DNA of 64,000 nucleotides. Origin: Streptomyces sp. NBC_01471. GTDB lineage: Bacteria; Actinomycetota; Actinomycetes; Streptomycetales; Streptomycetaceae. Numbering within the stretch: position 1 is the stretch's first letter; the number at the start of each line of letters is the position of its first letter. The DNA is taken from NCBI RefSeq assembly GCF_041438865.1, contig NZ_CP109450.1, positions 434,001 to 498,000 of the forward strand. Direction: 5' to 3'. The translations under genes and the position numbers were made by a program. Shown here piece after piece: positions 43,310 through 52,346 of this stretch. The notes below the pieces were generated by a model that was given only the letters and a program-made list of their open reading frames with translations, searched no databases and had not been told where the DNA came from.

Positions 43310-43933
43310 CTACGCGGCGGCGTTCCGGCGGCTGAGCACCTGGTCGGCGAGCCCGTACGCGACGGCTTCCCGTGCGGTGAAGACCTTGTCCCGGTCCATG
43401 TCCGCGCGCAGTGCGGAGATTTCGTGGTGGGTGTGCCGGGACAGCACCTCCTCGATCTCCGAGCGGATCCGGAGCATCTCCTTCGCCCGCAGGCTGAGGT
43501 CGGAGACGGTGCCCTGCTGGCCGCCGCTGGCAGGCTGTCCCAGCAGGACCCGCGCGTGGTCGAGGACGAACCGCCGCCCGGGGTCTCCGCCGGCGAGCAG
43601 CACCGCCGCGGTCGAGGCTGCCTGGCCGACGCAGAAGGTCGAGATGGGTGAGCTGACGAAGGTCATCGTGTCGTAGATGGCCATCAGCGAAGTGACCGAT
43701 CCCCCGGGCGAGTTGATGTAGATGGAGATCTCGGTCTCCTGGCCGGCCGACTCCAGGTGCAGCAGCTGCGCGATGACGACATTGGCCACACCGTCGTCGA
43801 TCTCGGTGCCGATGAAGATGATCCGCTCGGAGAGCAGCCTGCTGAAGACGTCGTAGGACCGCTCTCCCTGCGGGGTGCGCTCGACGACGTTCGGAATCGT
43901 GTAGTGGCCCATGTCCATCGGGTACCGGTCCAT
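43310..43933 (-). CDS. clpP4: ClpP-family subunit lacking the catalytic His (ClpP4-like)
   Basis: A 207-aa ClpP protease fold. Ser107 is present in GQAAST, and the acidic residue region RADMDRD is near 178. The His expected 25 residues after Ser (in ...MHQP) is Gly132, reading [11 protein letters not shown] lone copy would not be expected to hydrolyse peptides; it may serve as a structural or adaptor ring with ClpP3. The ATG at 43933 is 1 nt after the clpP3 stop. Confidence 0.88.
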   Translation of the reverse strand: MDRYPMDMGHYTIPNVVERTPQGERSYDVFSRLLSERIIFIGTEIDDGVANVVIAQLLHLESAGQETEISIYINSPGGSVTSLMAIYDTMTFVSSPISTFCVGQAASTAAVLLAGGDPGRRFVLDHARVLLGQPASGGQQGTVSDLSLRAKEMLRIRSEIEEVLSRHTHHEISALRADMDRDKVFTAREAVAYGLADQVLSRRNAAA

Positions 43934-43934
43934 C

Positions 43935-44600
43935 TCAGAGCCCCGTCCGTCGCCGCGGACCGGCCGGCCGGACGTCGCTGAGCGACTCCACGACCCGGTC
44001 CACCATGCCGTACTCCCTGGCCTGCTCCGCGGTGAACCAGCGGTCCCGGTCGCCGTCGCGGGAGATCGTCTCCTCGCTCTGGCCGGTGTGCTCCGCGGTG
44101 ATCCGCTCGATGGACTTCTTGGTGAATTCGAGGTTCTCCGCCTGGATGGCGATGTCGGCGGCGGTCCCGCCGATGCCGGCCGACGGCTGGTGCATCATGA
44201 TCCGCGCGTTCGGGAGGGCGAAGCGCTTGCCGCGGTCTCCGACCGTGAGCAGGAACTGGCCCATGCTGGCGGCGAATCCCATCACGAGCGTGGAGACGTC
44301 GTTCGGGATGAGCCGCATGGTGTCGTAGATCGCCAGCCCGGCCGTCACGGAACCGCCGGGGCTGTTGATGTACAGGCTGATGTCGGTCTTCGGGTCCTCC
44401 GCCGACAGCAGGAGCAGCTGGGCGCAGACCCGGTTGGCCGACACCTCGTCGACCTGGGTGCCGAGGAGAACGATGCGCTGCATGAGGAGCTGTGCGGCCA
44501 GGTGGTCGTCGAAGCGGGTGGCCGGTGTGCTGTCGTCGTCGGACGCGCGGGGGGCGAGCAGGCCGAGGGGGGTGCCCCAGCCGGTAGGGGGAGTTGGCAT
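43935..44600 (-). CDS. clpP3: ATP-dependent Clp protease proteolytic subunit (ClpP3-like)
   Basis: A 221-aa serine protease subunit with a full triad: Ser112 (GFAASMGQ), His137 (IMMHQPSAG) and Asp182 (SRDGDRD). The ATG at 44600 has AAGGAGG. It is the first gene of the clpP3-clpP4 operon and opposite popR, the arrangement known in S. lividans, where this pair is a back-up for ClpP1P2. A possible weak PopR-like palindrome half is at 44708-44714 (GGCAGAG). Confidence 0.93.
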   Translation of the reverse strand: MPTPPTGWGTPLGLLAPRASDDDSTPATRFDDHLAAQLLMQRIVLLGTQVDEVSANRVCAQLLLLSAEDPKTDISLYINSPGGSVTAGLAIYDTMRLIPNDVSTLVMGFAASMGQFLLTVGDRGKRFALPNARIMMHQPSAGIGGTAADIAIQAENLEFTKKSIERITAEHTGQSEETISRDGDRDRWFTAEQAREYGMVDRVVESLSDVRPAGPRRRTGL

Positions 44601-44760
44601 CGGTCCTCCTTGTCGGGGCGCGGACGGTGGCTCCGCGCTCTTCCCCCCACTGTCGGTCCGGCCGTGCGCCCCGCCGGGCTTTCTCGGCCCGCAGCAGATT
44701 CGCTGACGGCAGAGCAGGACCGGCCCGCCCCGGGGAGCCGGGGCCGGCCGGTGCGGTACG

Positions 44761-46395
44761 TCAGCCGAGCGAGCGGTAGAGACCGAACTCGGCGATGCGG
44801 GCCGGCCGGCGGGAGCCGAGTACCCGCAGCCGCCACTGCCGGGCGGCCACCGGGGCCGGCAGCAGGACGATGCGGCTCGCTCCGACGGTCCCCGCCCTCG
44901 CGACCCGGGTCCACCCCTTCGCCGTCCGTGCCTCCACGACGACCTGTTCGACCTGCTGGCCGTGGCGGATGTCCTCGGCCAGCCGGATCCGGTCCACCTC
45001 GCGCTGACGGCCGAAATCGACGTACAGCACACCCTTCGAGGCTGCGGGCGCGGTCCATGCGGTGTCGGGGTCGCCGTCCACCGCCAGGGCCGGGTGGTGT
45101 CCGTCGCCCCAGGTCCGCGCCGTGCGGGCGAGGTTCGTGGGGAGTTCGGCGCCGATGCGCTCGTCGAAGGCGCGGAGCACGGCGACGTCGGCCGCGGGGA
45201 GCAGCCCCCGCTGGTCCGGCGGAATGTTCAGCAGCAGCACGGAGTTGCGGCCGACCGACCGCATGTAGATGTCGGTGAGCTCGTCGACCGTCTTGGGCTG
45301 CTGGTCCGCGTGGTAGAACCAGCCGGGCCTGATGGACACGTCGCACTCGGCCGGCCACCACTGGAGGTACTGGGCCACCGGCCGGGAAGCGGCGAGCGCC
45401 TCGCGGCTTCCCTGGTCGGGGGCGTCGTAGGGCAGCGCGTAGTCGGTACGTCCGTACTCCGCCCCGGCGACCGGGACCGCGCTCCACTCGTCCTCGCGGG
45501 CCAGTCCGCCCTCGTTGCCCACCCAGCGGACGTCCGGTCCTGACACCGCGATGGAGGCGCCGGGCGCGAGGGCCCTGACGATCTCGTACCAGCTGTCCCA
45601 GTCGTAGTGCTCGACCTTCTCCGGGGGGATGCGGCCCTGCGCGCCGTCGAACCACACCTCGTCCACCGGCCCGTACTCCGTGAGCACTTCGTAGAGCTGG
45701 TTGAGCATGTGGGCGCCGTAGTCGGTGGCCTGGAGTTCGAAGCTGCGCGGTTTCCTTCCGGCGCGGTCGTCGCCGTGGACGAGGGTGGGCACCGTCCGGG
45801 TGGTGCGGGCACTGCCATTGGCGTAGACACCATGCAGGTACTGGTTCTCGTCGGCCGGGGAGATGTAGACGCCGACCTTGATCCCGTGGGCACGCATCGA
45901 GTCGGCGAACGAGCGCAGTACGTCGCCCCGGCCGCCCTCCCAACTGCTGGAGGCGACACCGTGGTCGGTGTAACGGGAGGGGTAGAGCACGAAGCCGTCG
46001 TGGTGCTTGACGGTGAGGATGGCGAGTTCGAAGCCCCCGTCGCGCAGCGCCCGCGCCCACTGGTCGGTGTCCAGCTCGGTCGGCTGGAAGACATCGGGGC
46101 TTTCGTCGCCCGTGCCCCACTCCAGGCCGGTGAAGGTGTTGACGCCGAAGTGCAGGAACGCCGTCTTCTCCAGCCGCTGCCAGGCTATTTGACGCTCGGT
46201 CGGGCGCAGGCCGGCAGCCTTGGCCACCAGTTCGTCCGGGGTGTCACCGGGACTGATGGCAATGCGGTAGCCCGGCTCGACGGGTACGGAGGGACGTCCG
46301 GACGCGGCCAGGGCGTCCGGAGCGAGCTGAGGTGAGCCGGCGGAAGCGGTGACGGCGGCGAGCGCGGTGACGAAGAGGCGTCGGCTGAGAGGCAT
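44761..46395 (-). CDS. Secreted GH29 alpha-L-fucosidase
   Basis: A 544-aa exported glycosidase. The Tat signal is PLSRRLFVTALAAVTASAG. The GH29 domain contains HHDGFVLYPSRYTDH and the nucleophile region VDEVWFDGAQG near residue 245. The C-terminal ~130 residues form an F5/8 type C-like discoidin domain (AVDGDPDTAWTAP) for carbohydrate binding. The ATG at 46395 has GGAGG. It removes L-fucose from glycans outside the cell. It stands alone and is followed by clpP3. Confidence 0.9.
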   Translation of the reverse strand: MPLSRRLFVTALAAVTASAGSPQLAPDALAASGRPSVPVEPGYRIAISPGDTPDELVAKAAGLRPTERQIAWQRLEKTAFLHFGVNTFTGLEWGTGDESPDVFQPTELDTDQWARALRDGGFELAILTVKHHDGFVLYPSRYTDHGVASSSWEGGRGDVLRSFADSMRAHGIKVGVYISPADENQYLHGVYANGSARTTRTVPTLVHGDDRAGRKPRSFELQATDYGAHMLNQLYEVLTEYGPVDEVWFDGAQGRIPPEKVEHYDWDSWYEIVRALAPGASIAVSGPDVRWVGNEGGLAREDEWSAVPVAGAEYGRTDYALPYDAPDQGSREALAASRPVAQYLQWWPAECDVSIRPGWFYHADQQPKTVDELTDIYMRSVGRNSVLLLNIPPDQRGLLPAADVAVLRAFDERIGAELPTNLARTARTWGDGHHPALAVDGDPDTAWTAPAASKGVLYVDFGRQREVDRIRLAEDIRHGQQVEQVVVEARTAKGWTRVARAGTVGASRIVLLPAPVAARQWRLRVLGSRRPARIAEFGLYRSLG

Positions 46396-46570
46396 GGGTG
46401 GGTCCTCCGGTTTCGGGGGCTTCGGGTGCGAGCCACGGTTCACGGCCGCACCTTCGTCCAGTCATCCGATGTTCTGCGGAGCCCAGACTCTCAATTTTGT
46501 TCCCGCACCGGTGAGTTGAATGATAAGAGTCCATCCGTCCGTACGGAAAGTCCATCCCGGGCACGGCAAC

Positions 46571-46639
46571 GGGCCGGCAGGACCGGTTGATGAGGACCCA
46601 CCGCACACGTGGGTCCTCATCAACCGGTCCTGCCGGCCC
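46571..46639. terminator. 31-bp perfect hairpin downstream of the aquaporin gene
   Basis: 46571-46601 and 46609-46639 are exact complements with a 7-nt loop, starting 13 bp past the aquaporin stop on its transcript. It is among the longest perfect stems in the window and most likely an intrinsic terminator shielding the fucosidase gene. Confidence 0.75.
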
Positions 46640-46652
46640 CGCACCCTTCCCG

Positions 46653-47465
46653 TCAGTCCGCTGCGGGAATGCGCCCGGCCTCCTGCTTGCCGAGTCCCGG
46701 CAGGTAGCGCCCGATGAACAGCTTGTACAGCCCCGCGCCGAGGGCGCCGCCGATCAGCGGCCCGACGATCGGCACCCAGAAGTACAAGTTGCCGTACTGA
46801 TCTCGCCAGGCCGTGTGATAGCCGGTGATGAAGCTCGCCAGCCGGGGGCCGAAGTCACGCGCGGGGTTGATGGCGTACCCGGCGTCGGCACCGAACGCCA
46901 TCCCGATGGCCACGATGAGCAGACCGATGAGCAGCGGCCCCAGATTGGCACCGGGCGGGTCGTTGAGCAGGTCGGTGAGCGCGAACAGCACGAAGAGCAG
47001 GATCGCGGTACCGAGGATCTGGTCGCGCAGGGCTCCCCACTCGCTGACCGGGAGGGTTCCGTTGCCGGGCAGCGTCGAGAAGACGAACTGCGTCTTGAAC
47101 GTGTGGCCGGGGTCGAACTTGGCCAGCACTTCGGTGTAGTTCCACCGTACGAGCAGCGCGGCCACGAAGGCACCGGCGGTCTGCGCCGCGATGTAGGGCA
47201 CGACCTTCGCCCAGGAGAAGCCCCGGTAGAGGGCGAAGGCGAGCGTGACCGCCGGATTGATGTGGGCCCCGCTGATCCGGCCGGCGACATACACGCCCAG
47301 GGTGACTCCCAGGCCCCAGGCCCAGGCGATGCTGTCGTGGTCCCCGAGACCTGCGGCCGCCACCTGCGCCACCACCCCGCACCCGAACAGGATGAGGATG
47401 AGGGTGCCTGCGAATTCGGCGGACAGTTCAGCGACCAGACCGGTTCTCTTTACGCCTTTTGACAT
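46653..47465 (-). CDS. Aquaporin/glycerol facilitator (MIP family)
   Basis: A 270-aa channel with six helices and both NPA boxes (GAHINPAVTLA and GYAINPARDFGPR). The Asp after the second NPAR is the mark of the GlpF (glycerol-permeable) branch. The ATG at 47465 follows GGAGG. No glpK or glpD is adjacent, so the physiological solute (glycerol, water or another polyol) is uncertain. Confidence 0.92.
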   Translation of the reverse strand: MSKGVKRTGLVAELSAEFAGTLILILFGCGVVAQVAAAGLGDHDSIAWAWGLGVTLGVYVAGRISGAHINPAVTLAFALYRGFSWAKVVPYIAAQTAGAFVAALLVRWNYTEVLAKFDPGHTFKTQFVFSTLPGNGTLPVSEWGALRDQILGTAILLFVLFALTDLLNDPPGANLGPLLIGLLIVAIGMAFGADAGYAINPARDFGPRLASFITGYHTAWRDQYGNLYFWVPIVGPLIGGALGAGLYKLFIGRYLPGLGKQEAGRIPAAD

Positions 47466-47747
47466 GGACACCTGCCTCCAGACAGTCCGGGCTGAGACGT
47501 ACGGCCGGCGGCACGGAGCCGTGCGGGGCGGCAGACTGACGCACCGTACGACCGGAAGACGCACACCGGCATACCCATACGACGTGCAGTGGCGTACCTC
47601 CGCAAGCCGTGGCGGGCGACCGGGTGTGACAGGGCGCGCGGCCGCCAGGAAGGGGCAGCGCCCGGCCGAAGGCACCCGGCCGGGCGCCGACGGCGTCCAC
47701 AGAGCCCCCACACGCGCACTCTTGACGCGGACACGCCGACCCTGAAA
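47466..47747. other. Intergenic region upstream of the aquaporin gene
   Basis: It carries the aquaporin's upstream region on the minus strand. No gene was recognised. TTGACG at 47722-47727 may be the -35 of the rightward LPMO promoter, with TGAAAT at 47743 as a poorly spaced -10. Confidence 0.35.
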
Positions 47748-47774
47748 TGGTCTGGACCAAGTTGGTGGAGACCA
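47748..47774. promoter_or_regulatory. Two DasR-type (dre) boxes before the chitin-active LPMO
   Basis: TGGTCTGGACCA (47748-47759) matches the DasR core TGGTCTAGACCA at 11 of 12 positions. TGGTGGAGACCA (47763-47774), 15 bp on, matches at 10. Such paired 12-bp repeats are typical of Streptomyces chitinase promoters. The gene starts 160 nt downstream. Confidence 0.72.
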
Positions 47775-47933
47775 CTGATGCCGGTGCCGTATCACTCGTT
47801 TTCCCGCCGGTACGGAGGTGGTCCGCACCGCGCCCTTCGCGCCTCTCGGCCCCACCCGCGAGAGGCCGACCTGCCGCAGCCGGCCCCCCACAGACCGGTC
47901 GCGCGCAGGAAGACCTGATGTGAAGGAGTTCTC

Positions 47934-48449
47934 ATGCACGCGAAAAGGAAGACAGCCTCGATCCTCGGCGCGATCCTCGCGCCGGTACTCGCGGTCAGCC
48001 TGCCCGCCGGCTCCGCGAGTGCGCACGGATATGTGTCGTCGCCTCCCAGCAGGCAGGCGCAGTGCGCCGCACACACCGTCAGCTGCGGTGCCATCACCTA
48101 CGAGCCGCAGAGCGTGGAAGGACCCAAGGGCCTCCAGAGCTGCAGCGGTGGCAACGCCCAGTACGCCGAGCTGGACGACGACTCGAAGGGCTGGGCCGTC
48201 ACACCGGTGTCCTCGACCACTGAATTCAAGTGGACGCTGACCGCACAGCACGCCACCAGCACCTGGCAGTACTTCGTCGGCGGGCAGAAGATCGCCGAGT
48301 TCGACGATCACGGTGCGAAGCCCGGAGCGACCGTCACCCACTCGGTGAATTTCGGCGGCCTGAAGGGCAAGCAGAAGGTCCTGGCCGTATGGAACATCGC
48401 GGACACCAGTAACGCCTTCTACACGTGCATCGACGTGAACGTCGGCTGA
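47934..48449 (+). CDS. Chitin-active lytic polysaccharide monooxygenase (AA10)
   Basis: A 171-aa secreted copper enzyme that cleaves crystalline chitin oxidatively. The signal peptide ends ASA-30, exposing His31 (HGYVSSPPSR) as the N-terminal copper ligand. His106 (TAQHATSTWQYF) completes the histidine brace and the conserved axial Phe is near the end (SNAFYTCIDV). Two disulfides are possible. There is no carbohydrate-binding module, so it is the single-domain CBP21-like type. AAGGAG precedes the ATG. Confidence 0.93.
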   Translation: MHAKRKTASILGAILAPVLAVSLPAGSASAHGYVSSPPSRQAQCAAHTVSCGAITYEPQSVEGPKGLQSCSGGNAQYAELDDDSKGWAVTPVSSTTEFKWTLTAQHATSTWQYFVGGQKIAEFDDHGAKPGATVTHSVNFGGLKGKQKVLAVWNIADTSNAFYTCIDVNVG

Positions 48450-48484
48450 CGCGGACACCGCACCGGCACCGTACGCCCGGTAGC

Positions 48485-48529
48485 GCGCGGGTGGGTCCCT
48501 GCCCAGGACAGCCAGGGGCCCACCCGCGC
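48485..48529 (+). terminator. Terminator after the LPMO gene
   Basis: 17-bp arms (48485-48501 with 48513-48529), perfect except one G-U pair, 11-nt loop, 36 bp past the LPMO stop and ahead of the GH19 gene. Confidence 0.65.
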
Positions 48530-48628
48530 CGGGCCGGTACGAGACCCTCCGGGCCCCGAACCCTCACAGCAGTCGGGGGCACCCGCCCACGGTGCCCGTC
48601 CCATCCCACGGACGAGGAGTGGCAGAGA

Positions 48629-49351
48629 ATGTTCCGACGAGGTCTGCGTGGTCTTCTGGCCCCTGTGCTGGCGCTGGCGTGCCTGGGACTCGTAGCGCCC
48701 GCGGCGAGCGCGCATGAGGGGCGTCGGCCCGCGCCCTTCGTGGTGAGCGAGGGGCAGTTCGAGCGGATGTTTCCCGACCGGGACCCGTTCTTCACCTACG
48801 ACGGGCTCGTCGAGGCCACCCGTTCCTATCCGGCGTTCGCCCGTACGGGGCGCCTGCCGGTGCGGCGGCAGGAGGCTGCGGCCTTCCTGGCCAATGTCAG
48901 TCACGAGACCGGCGGGCTCCACTACAAGGTCGCCCAGGACGAGTCGACGTACCCGGTCTTCTGCGACACGACCCAGCCGTACGGCTGCCCCGCCGGGCAG
49001 GACGCGTACTACGGGCGCGGCGCGATCATGCTGAGCTGGAACTTCAACTACAAGGCCGCCGGTGACGCCCTCGGGCTCGACCTGCTGGACAATCCGTGGC
49101 TGGTCGAGCAGGATCCGGCTGTCGCCTGGGCCACCGCACTCTGGTACTGGAACACCCAGGACGGACCCGGCACCATGACCGGCCACCAGGCCATCGTGCG
49201 CCACGCCGGGTTCGGTGAAACCATTCGCAGCCTCAACGGGACCGCCGAGTGCGACGGCGGCAATCCCGCCCAGATGCAACACCGCGTCGGCCTCTACCTG
49301 CGGTTCACCCGGATACTGCACACTCTTCCCGGCCGCCGGGTGAGCTGCTGA
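48629..49351 (+). CDS. Secreted GH19 chitinase-family protein with altered active-site residues
   Basis: A 240-aa single-domain GH19 protein with a signal peptide ending ASA-28. Catalytic Glu93 is present in VSHETGGL. In Streptomyces ChiC/ChiG the second catalytic Glu lies nine residues on (VYVVEQNTANYP). Here the aligned stretch is HYKVAQDESTYP, placing Ala102 at that point. The usual YYGRGPIQLSWN reads YYGRGAIMLSWN. No chitin-binding module. It may hydrolyse chitin weakly or act on another polymer. It follows the LPMO gene after a terminator. Confidence 0.85.
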   Translation: MFRRGLRGLLAPVLALACLGLVAPAASAHEGRRPAPFVVSEGQFERMFPDRDPFFTYDGLVEATRSYPAFARTGRLPVRRQEAAAFLANVSHETGGLHYKVAQDESTYPVFCDTTQPYGCPAGQDAYYGRGAIMLSWNFNYKAAGDALGLDLLDNPWLVEQDPAVAWATALWYWNTQDGPGTMTGHQAIVRHAGFGETIRSLNGTAECDGGNPAQMQHRVGLYLRFTRILHTLPGRRVSC

Positions 49352-49527
49352 AGCCTGCCGTGCGACAGCCCGTGCACGGCGGACGCGGCTGCCGCCCTGC
49401 GGACTCCGGGGCGCTGCCGCCGGGCGGTGTGAAAGGCATTCACCGCTGTTCATGAGCCGTCCGCCCCTGCATGATGCTCAAAGAAATCACGAGTCACATT
49501 CTTGAGCAGCACGCACCAGGAGAGGTC

Positions 49528-49959
49528 ATGGAGACTGCCGAACACTTCCGTACTGCCGTGGAAAAACGCGATCTCGCAGCGCTGGAAGCCCTGTTCACCG
49601 AGGACATCTGCCTCCACAGTCCGGTCAAGTTCACCCCGTTCGAGGGCCGTGCCATGGTGCTGGGACTCTTCGGGGTCCTGCTGCGCACCTTCGAGGACTT
49701 CCGCTACGTCGGAGACTTCGAGGGCACGGCAGAGACCAGCACCGACGGCGAAGAGGCCCCGTCGGCGATCCTCGTCTTCCGGGCCACCGTGAGCGGCAAG
49801 CAGATTCACGGTATCGACCTGCTCCAGTTCGACGAGGCAGGCCTCATCAAGGAGTTCACCGTGATGGTCCGCCCACAGTCGGCGGTGCACGCCCTGGGTG
49901 AGGCGGTGCTCGCCGGCCTGGTGGCCGACGGGCTGGTTCCCCGGCCCGGCGGCCACTGA
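49528..49959 (+). CDS. SnoaL-like (NTF2-fold) protein
   Basis: A 143-aa single-domain protein of the SnoaL-like group (AVEKRDLAALEALFTEDICLHSP, then LLQFDEAGLIKEFTVMVRP). AGGAGAGG precedes the ATG at 49528, which is preferred to an in-frame ATG at 49471. Members with this C-terminus are often annotated as nuclear-transport-factor-2 proteins of unknown role. No adjacent pathway partner. Confidence 0.78.
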   Translation: METAEHFRTAVEKRDLAALEALFTEDICLHSPVKFTPFEGRAMVLGLFGVLLRTFEDFRYVGDFEGTAETSTDGEEAPSAILVFRATVSGKQIHGIDLLQFDEAGLIKEFTVMVRPQSAVHALGEAVLAGLVADGLVPRPGGH

Positions 49960-50413
49960 GGCGGCCCCGCGAGCCGGGCCCGATCGGCCTCTCATCTTGA
50001 CGTTTACCCCCGACCCATCTCGCGCCGGGATTAACCGTCAAGGTCACAGGAGACGCACCGCGGGGCTGCGGTACCGAACTCATCGACGAGGTCCTGGACT
50101 CCGATGGGCGCCCTTGGGTTGCCGCTACTTGCGTGAACCACACTGACGGCCCGTCACCCGAGTCGGCGCCGAACCTGCGCACAGTCGTCGATACCAGCAT
50201 TGACAGAATCGACAGCCCACATCGTGACGCGTTCCCCGTCAGTGACTCGTACCTCAGGGCGAGTGACGCAGCGCCCTCGCCCAGCCCGGAAGCCGCTGTC
50301 CATGCCATCGGCGCAATACTTCTGTCCGTTCTGACTGCCCGATGGAAGGACCCCAGGCCAGACCACGGGCACCGGTCTCAGCCCTCTCCACAGCGTCGGT
50401 CGGCCCGTCGGCG
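49960..50413. other. Stretch with lowered G+C and no confident gene
   Basis: Codon use and base composition differ from flanking genes. A frame reading VLDSDGRPWVAATCVNHTDG crosses 50090-50160 without a recognisable family. It forms part of the relic-rich stretch around the aldo-keto reductase. Confidence 0.35.
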
Positions 50414-50580
50414 ATGGCGCGAACGTTGGAACAGACAGTCGCCATTGATGAGGCCGCTGTCGAACAAGTTCGCGAGCTAGCTCGGCTCGATCCACGCACC
50501 TACGGTCCCGAACTCGCGATAAGCCTCATGAGATTGTCCGGTCGCCTGGCCGCCATGGCAGCAGTTCCCGACTCCGGGAC
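50414..50580 (+). pseudogene. TPR-repeat protein fragment
   Basis: The frame from ATG 50414 reads VREL ARLDPRTYGPELAISL and then MRLSGRLAAM, resembling the tetratricopeptide repeats of large actinobacterial TPR/CHAT proteins (LARxxPAxYxPDLAxSLxNLSxRL). Only about one and a half repeats remain before the similarity ends. The codons are less G+C-rich than in neighbours. Confidence 0.5.
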
Positions 50581-50603
50581 GTCGTGCGCGTCGAGCCCAC
50601 CGG

Positions 50604-51596
50604 CTAACCCCGAGCGACCTCGGCGGTGTGCACGGGGGTGTAGCGCTCGCCCGTCACCTGGTTACTCAGCGGGTCCAGCGCGGCCAGCGCCTCGGCGTCC
50701 AGGGTGAGTTCCGGCGCGGCCGCGTTCTGCTCCAGCCGGGCCGGGCTGCGGGTGCCCGGAATGGCTGCCACCGCCACCCCGAGCCGCTCGGCCTGGGCGT
50801 ACACCCAGGCCAGCGCCACCTGGGCCGGGGTGGCACCCAGCCGGGCGGCCACCTCGCGCACGGTCTGCGCGATCTTCTCGTTGGCCTCGCCCGCCTCGCC
50901 GGCGAAGCGGGGGTTGGCGCGCCGGAAGTCCTTCTCGCCCAGCGTGGAGCGGTCCAGGGTGCCGGTCAGGAACCCCCGCCCCAGCGGCGAGTACGGCACC
51001 AGCCCGATCCCCAGCTCGGCCATCACCGGGGTGACCTCCTCGACGTCGCGGGTCCACAGCGAGTACTCGCTCTGTACCGCGGTGATCGGGTGCACCGCGT
51101 GCGCCCGGCGCAGCAGCTCGCCGTCGACCTCGGACAGGCCCAGATGGCGAACCTTGCCCGCCTCGACCAGCTCGGCCATCGCTCCGACTGTCTCCTCGAT
51201 CTCCACATCCTGGGGCGGGCGGTGGGCGTAGTACAGGTCGATCGCCTCGACGCCCAGCCGCAGCAGCGAGGCGTCGCAGGAGCGCAGCACGTAGTCCCGG
51301 GCACCGCGGATGCGGCGTGCCCGGTCGCCGGCGCTGCGGTCGATGCCGAACTTGGTGGCCAGCTGCACCTGGTCCCGGCGGCCGTGGATGGCCCGGCCCA
51401 CCAGCACCTCGTTGTGCCCGGTGCCGTAGGCGTCGGCGGTGTCCAGGAACGTGATGCCCAGCTCCAGGGCCCGGTCGATGGTGGCCAGGCCGCCGTCCCA
51501 GTCGGCGGCGCCATAGCTCTCGCTCATCCCCATACACCCCAGGCCCATCGCGCTGACGGTGAGACCGGGCGAGCCGAGCGTGGTTCGGGTGATCAT
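50604..51596 (-). CDS. Aldo/keto reductase
   Basis: A 330-aa NADPH-dependent reductase with the (beta/alpha)8 tetrad Asp52, Tyr57 (FLDTADAYG), Lys82 (LATKFG) and His125 (YYAHRPP). The nucleotide-binding end reads IPGTRSPARLEQNAAA. It is closest to the AKR13-type group. The ATG at 51596 has AGGAGGAG. It is an intact, normally biased gene flanked on both sides by gene remnants, so it could be acquired cargo. Substrate unknown. Confidence 0.9.
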   Translation of the reverse strand: MITRTTLGSPGLTVSAMGLGCMGMSESYGAADWDGGLATIDRALELGITFLDTADAYGTGHNEVLVGRAIHGRRDQVQLATKFGIDRSAGDRARRIRGARDYVLRSCDASLLRLGVEAIDLYYAHRPPQDVEIEETVGAMAELVEAGKVRHLGLSEVDGELLRRAHAVHPITAVQSEYSLWTRDVEEVTPVMAELGIGLVPYSPLGRGFLTGTLDRSTLGEKDFRRANPRFAGEAGEANEKIAQTVREVAARLGATPAQVALAWVYAQAERLGVAVAAIPGTRSPARLEQNAAAPELTLDAEALAALDPLSNQVTGERYTPVHTAEVARG

Positions 51597-51732
51597 GCGC
51601 GGATACTCCTCCTGCCCGGCGGACCGGGCTGACCTCAAGGACTGACGAACGCCTCCGACACTAGGATTTGGAGCGCGCTCGAAGTCAAGACGGAGGATCG
51701 GTCCCGTCGGCGGGTCAGGCGCGGCGGGGACG

Positions 51733-52002
51733 GGTGAAACGGTCCACCGGCAACGGGTCGCCACAGGGCTGTCCTCCGGGGCACTGCACATCGCGGTGGA
51801 CATCGCGCCGGCCCGGTTCGGCTTTCACGCCACCGCATACCTCTGGCTCACCGTCACCCCGGGCGATCTCGATCCGACCAGCACCGCACTATCGCTGCAT
51901 CCCGAGACCACGTTCACGGCCGCTGTCACCGGCGCGCCCAATCTGCTGGTCACTGTCACCTGCACAGGGACACCAAGGACCTGCAGCGCCGGCCCTGAGT
52001 GA
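51733..52002 (+). pseudogene. Lrp/AsnC-family regulator remnant
   Basis: The frame reads as the middle of an AsnC-type protein: the end of the second helix-turn-helix (TVHRQRVATGLSSGALHIAV), then the RAM domain (YLWLTVTPGDL, ALSLHPETTFTAAVTGAPNL). After VTVTC the family's next residues appear in another frame (RDTKDLQRR), and a stop follows. The N-terminal DNA-binding half is missing. Both the truncation and the frameshift mark a pseudogene. Confidence 0.65.
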
Positions 52003-52219
52003 CATCGCTCGTACGGGCACCCAGGCGACACCCTCGCCCCTCGGAGCGAAGCAATGAGGTCTGGTGTTGCCGTCGGTGACCATCCGAATCATGTCTCGTC
52101 GGTGAGCAGTCCGGGCTTCGACGCTGTTCCTTGACCAGTCTGCAGACGCTCCTGTGGTCAGCGGAAGGGCAGGGAAAAACCCGCCACGCGATCATTCGCT
52201 GCCTCCAGCGGAATGTGGC

Positions 52220-52346
52220 TCGGGAGGTCCGTCGCCCCGGACACCTCCCAGTCGTCCGCCCAGGCAATGACGTGCCCGCCGACGGACGCGACGATGTCCG
52301 GCACGTTGTGGCGTTGCCTCCGCGGGGACGACGTGGCTGCTGACAT
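52220..52346 (-). pseudogene. Serine recombinase N-terminal fragment (tentative)
   Basis: The minus strand reads MSAATSSPRRQRHNV, then GGHVIAWADDWEVSGATDL. This fits the resolvase-domain pattern of large serine integrases (TSPERQR followed by VxWAEDxDVSGxTDPF). The Arg/Ser catalytic start and the rest of the protein are absent. The match is short; a plus-strand reading resembling an IS110 transposase tail covers part of the same DNA and is considered weaker. Confidence 0.42.

Noticed and set aside
44698..44714. PopR-type palindrome upstream of clpP3
   Set aside because: Only the GGCAGAG half fits the recalled TTCTGCC-N3-GGCAGAA site; the left arm matches 3 of 7, so it is mentioned but not called.
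52133..52245. IS110-type transposase C-terminal fragment on the plus strand
   Set aside because: AIIRCLQRNVAREV recalls that family, but it is very short and lies partly opposite a better serine-recombinase match.
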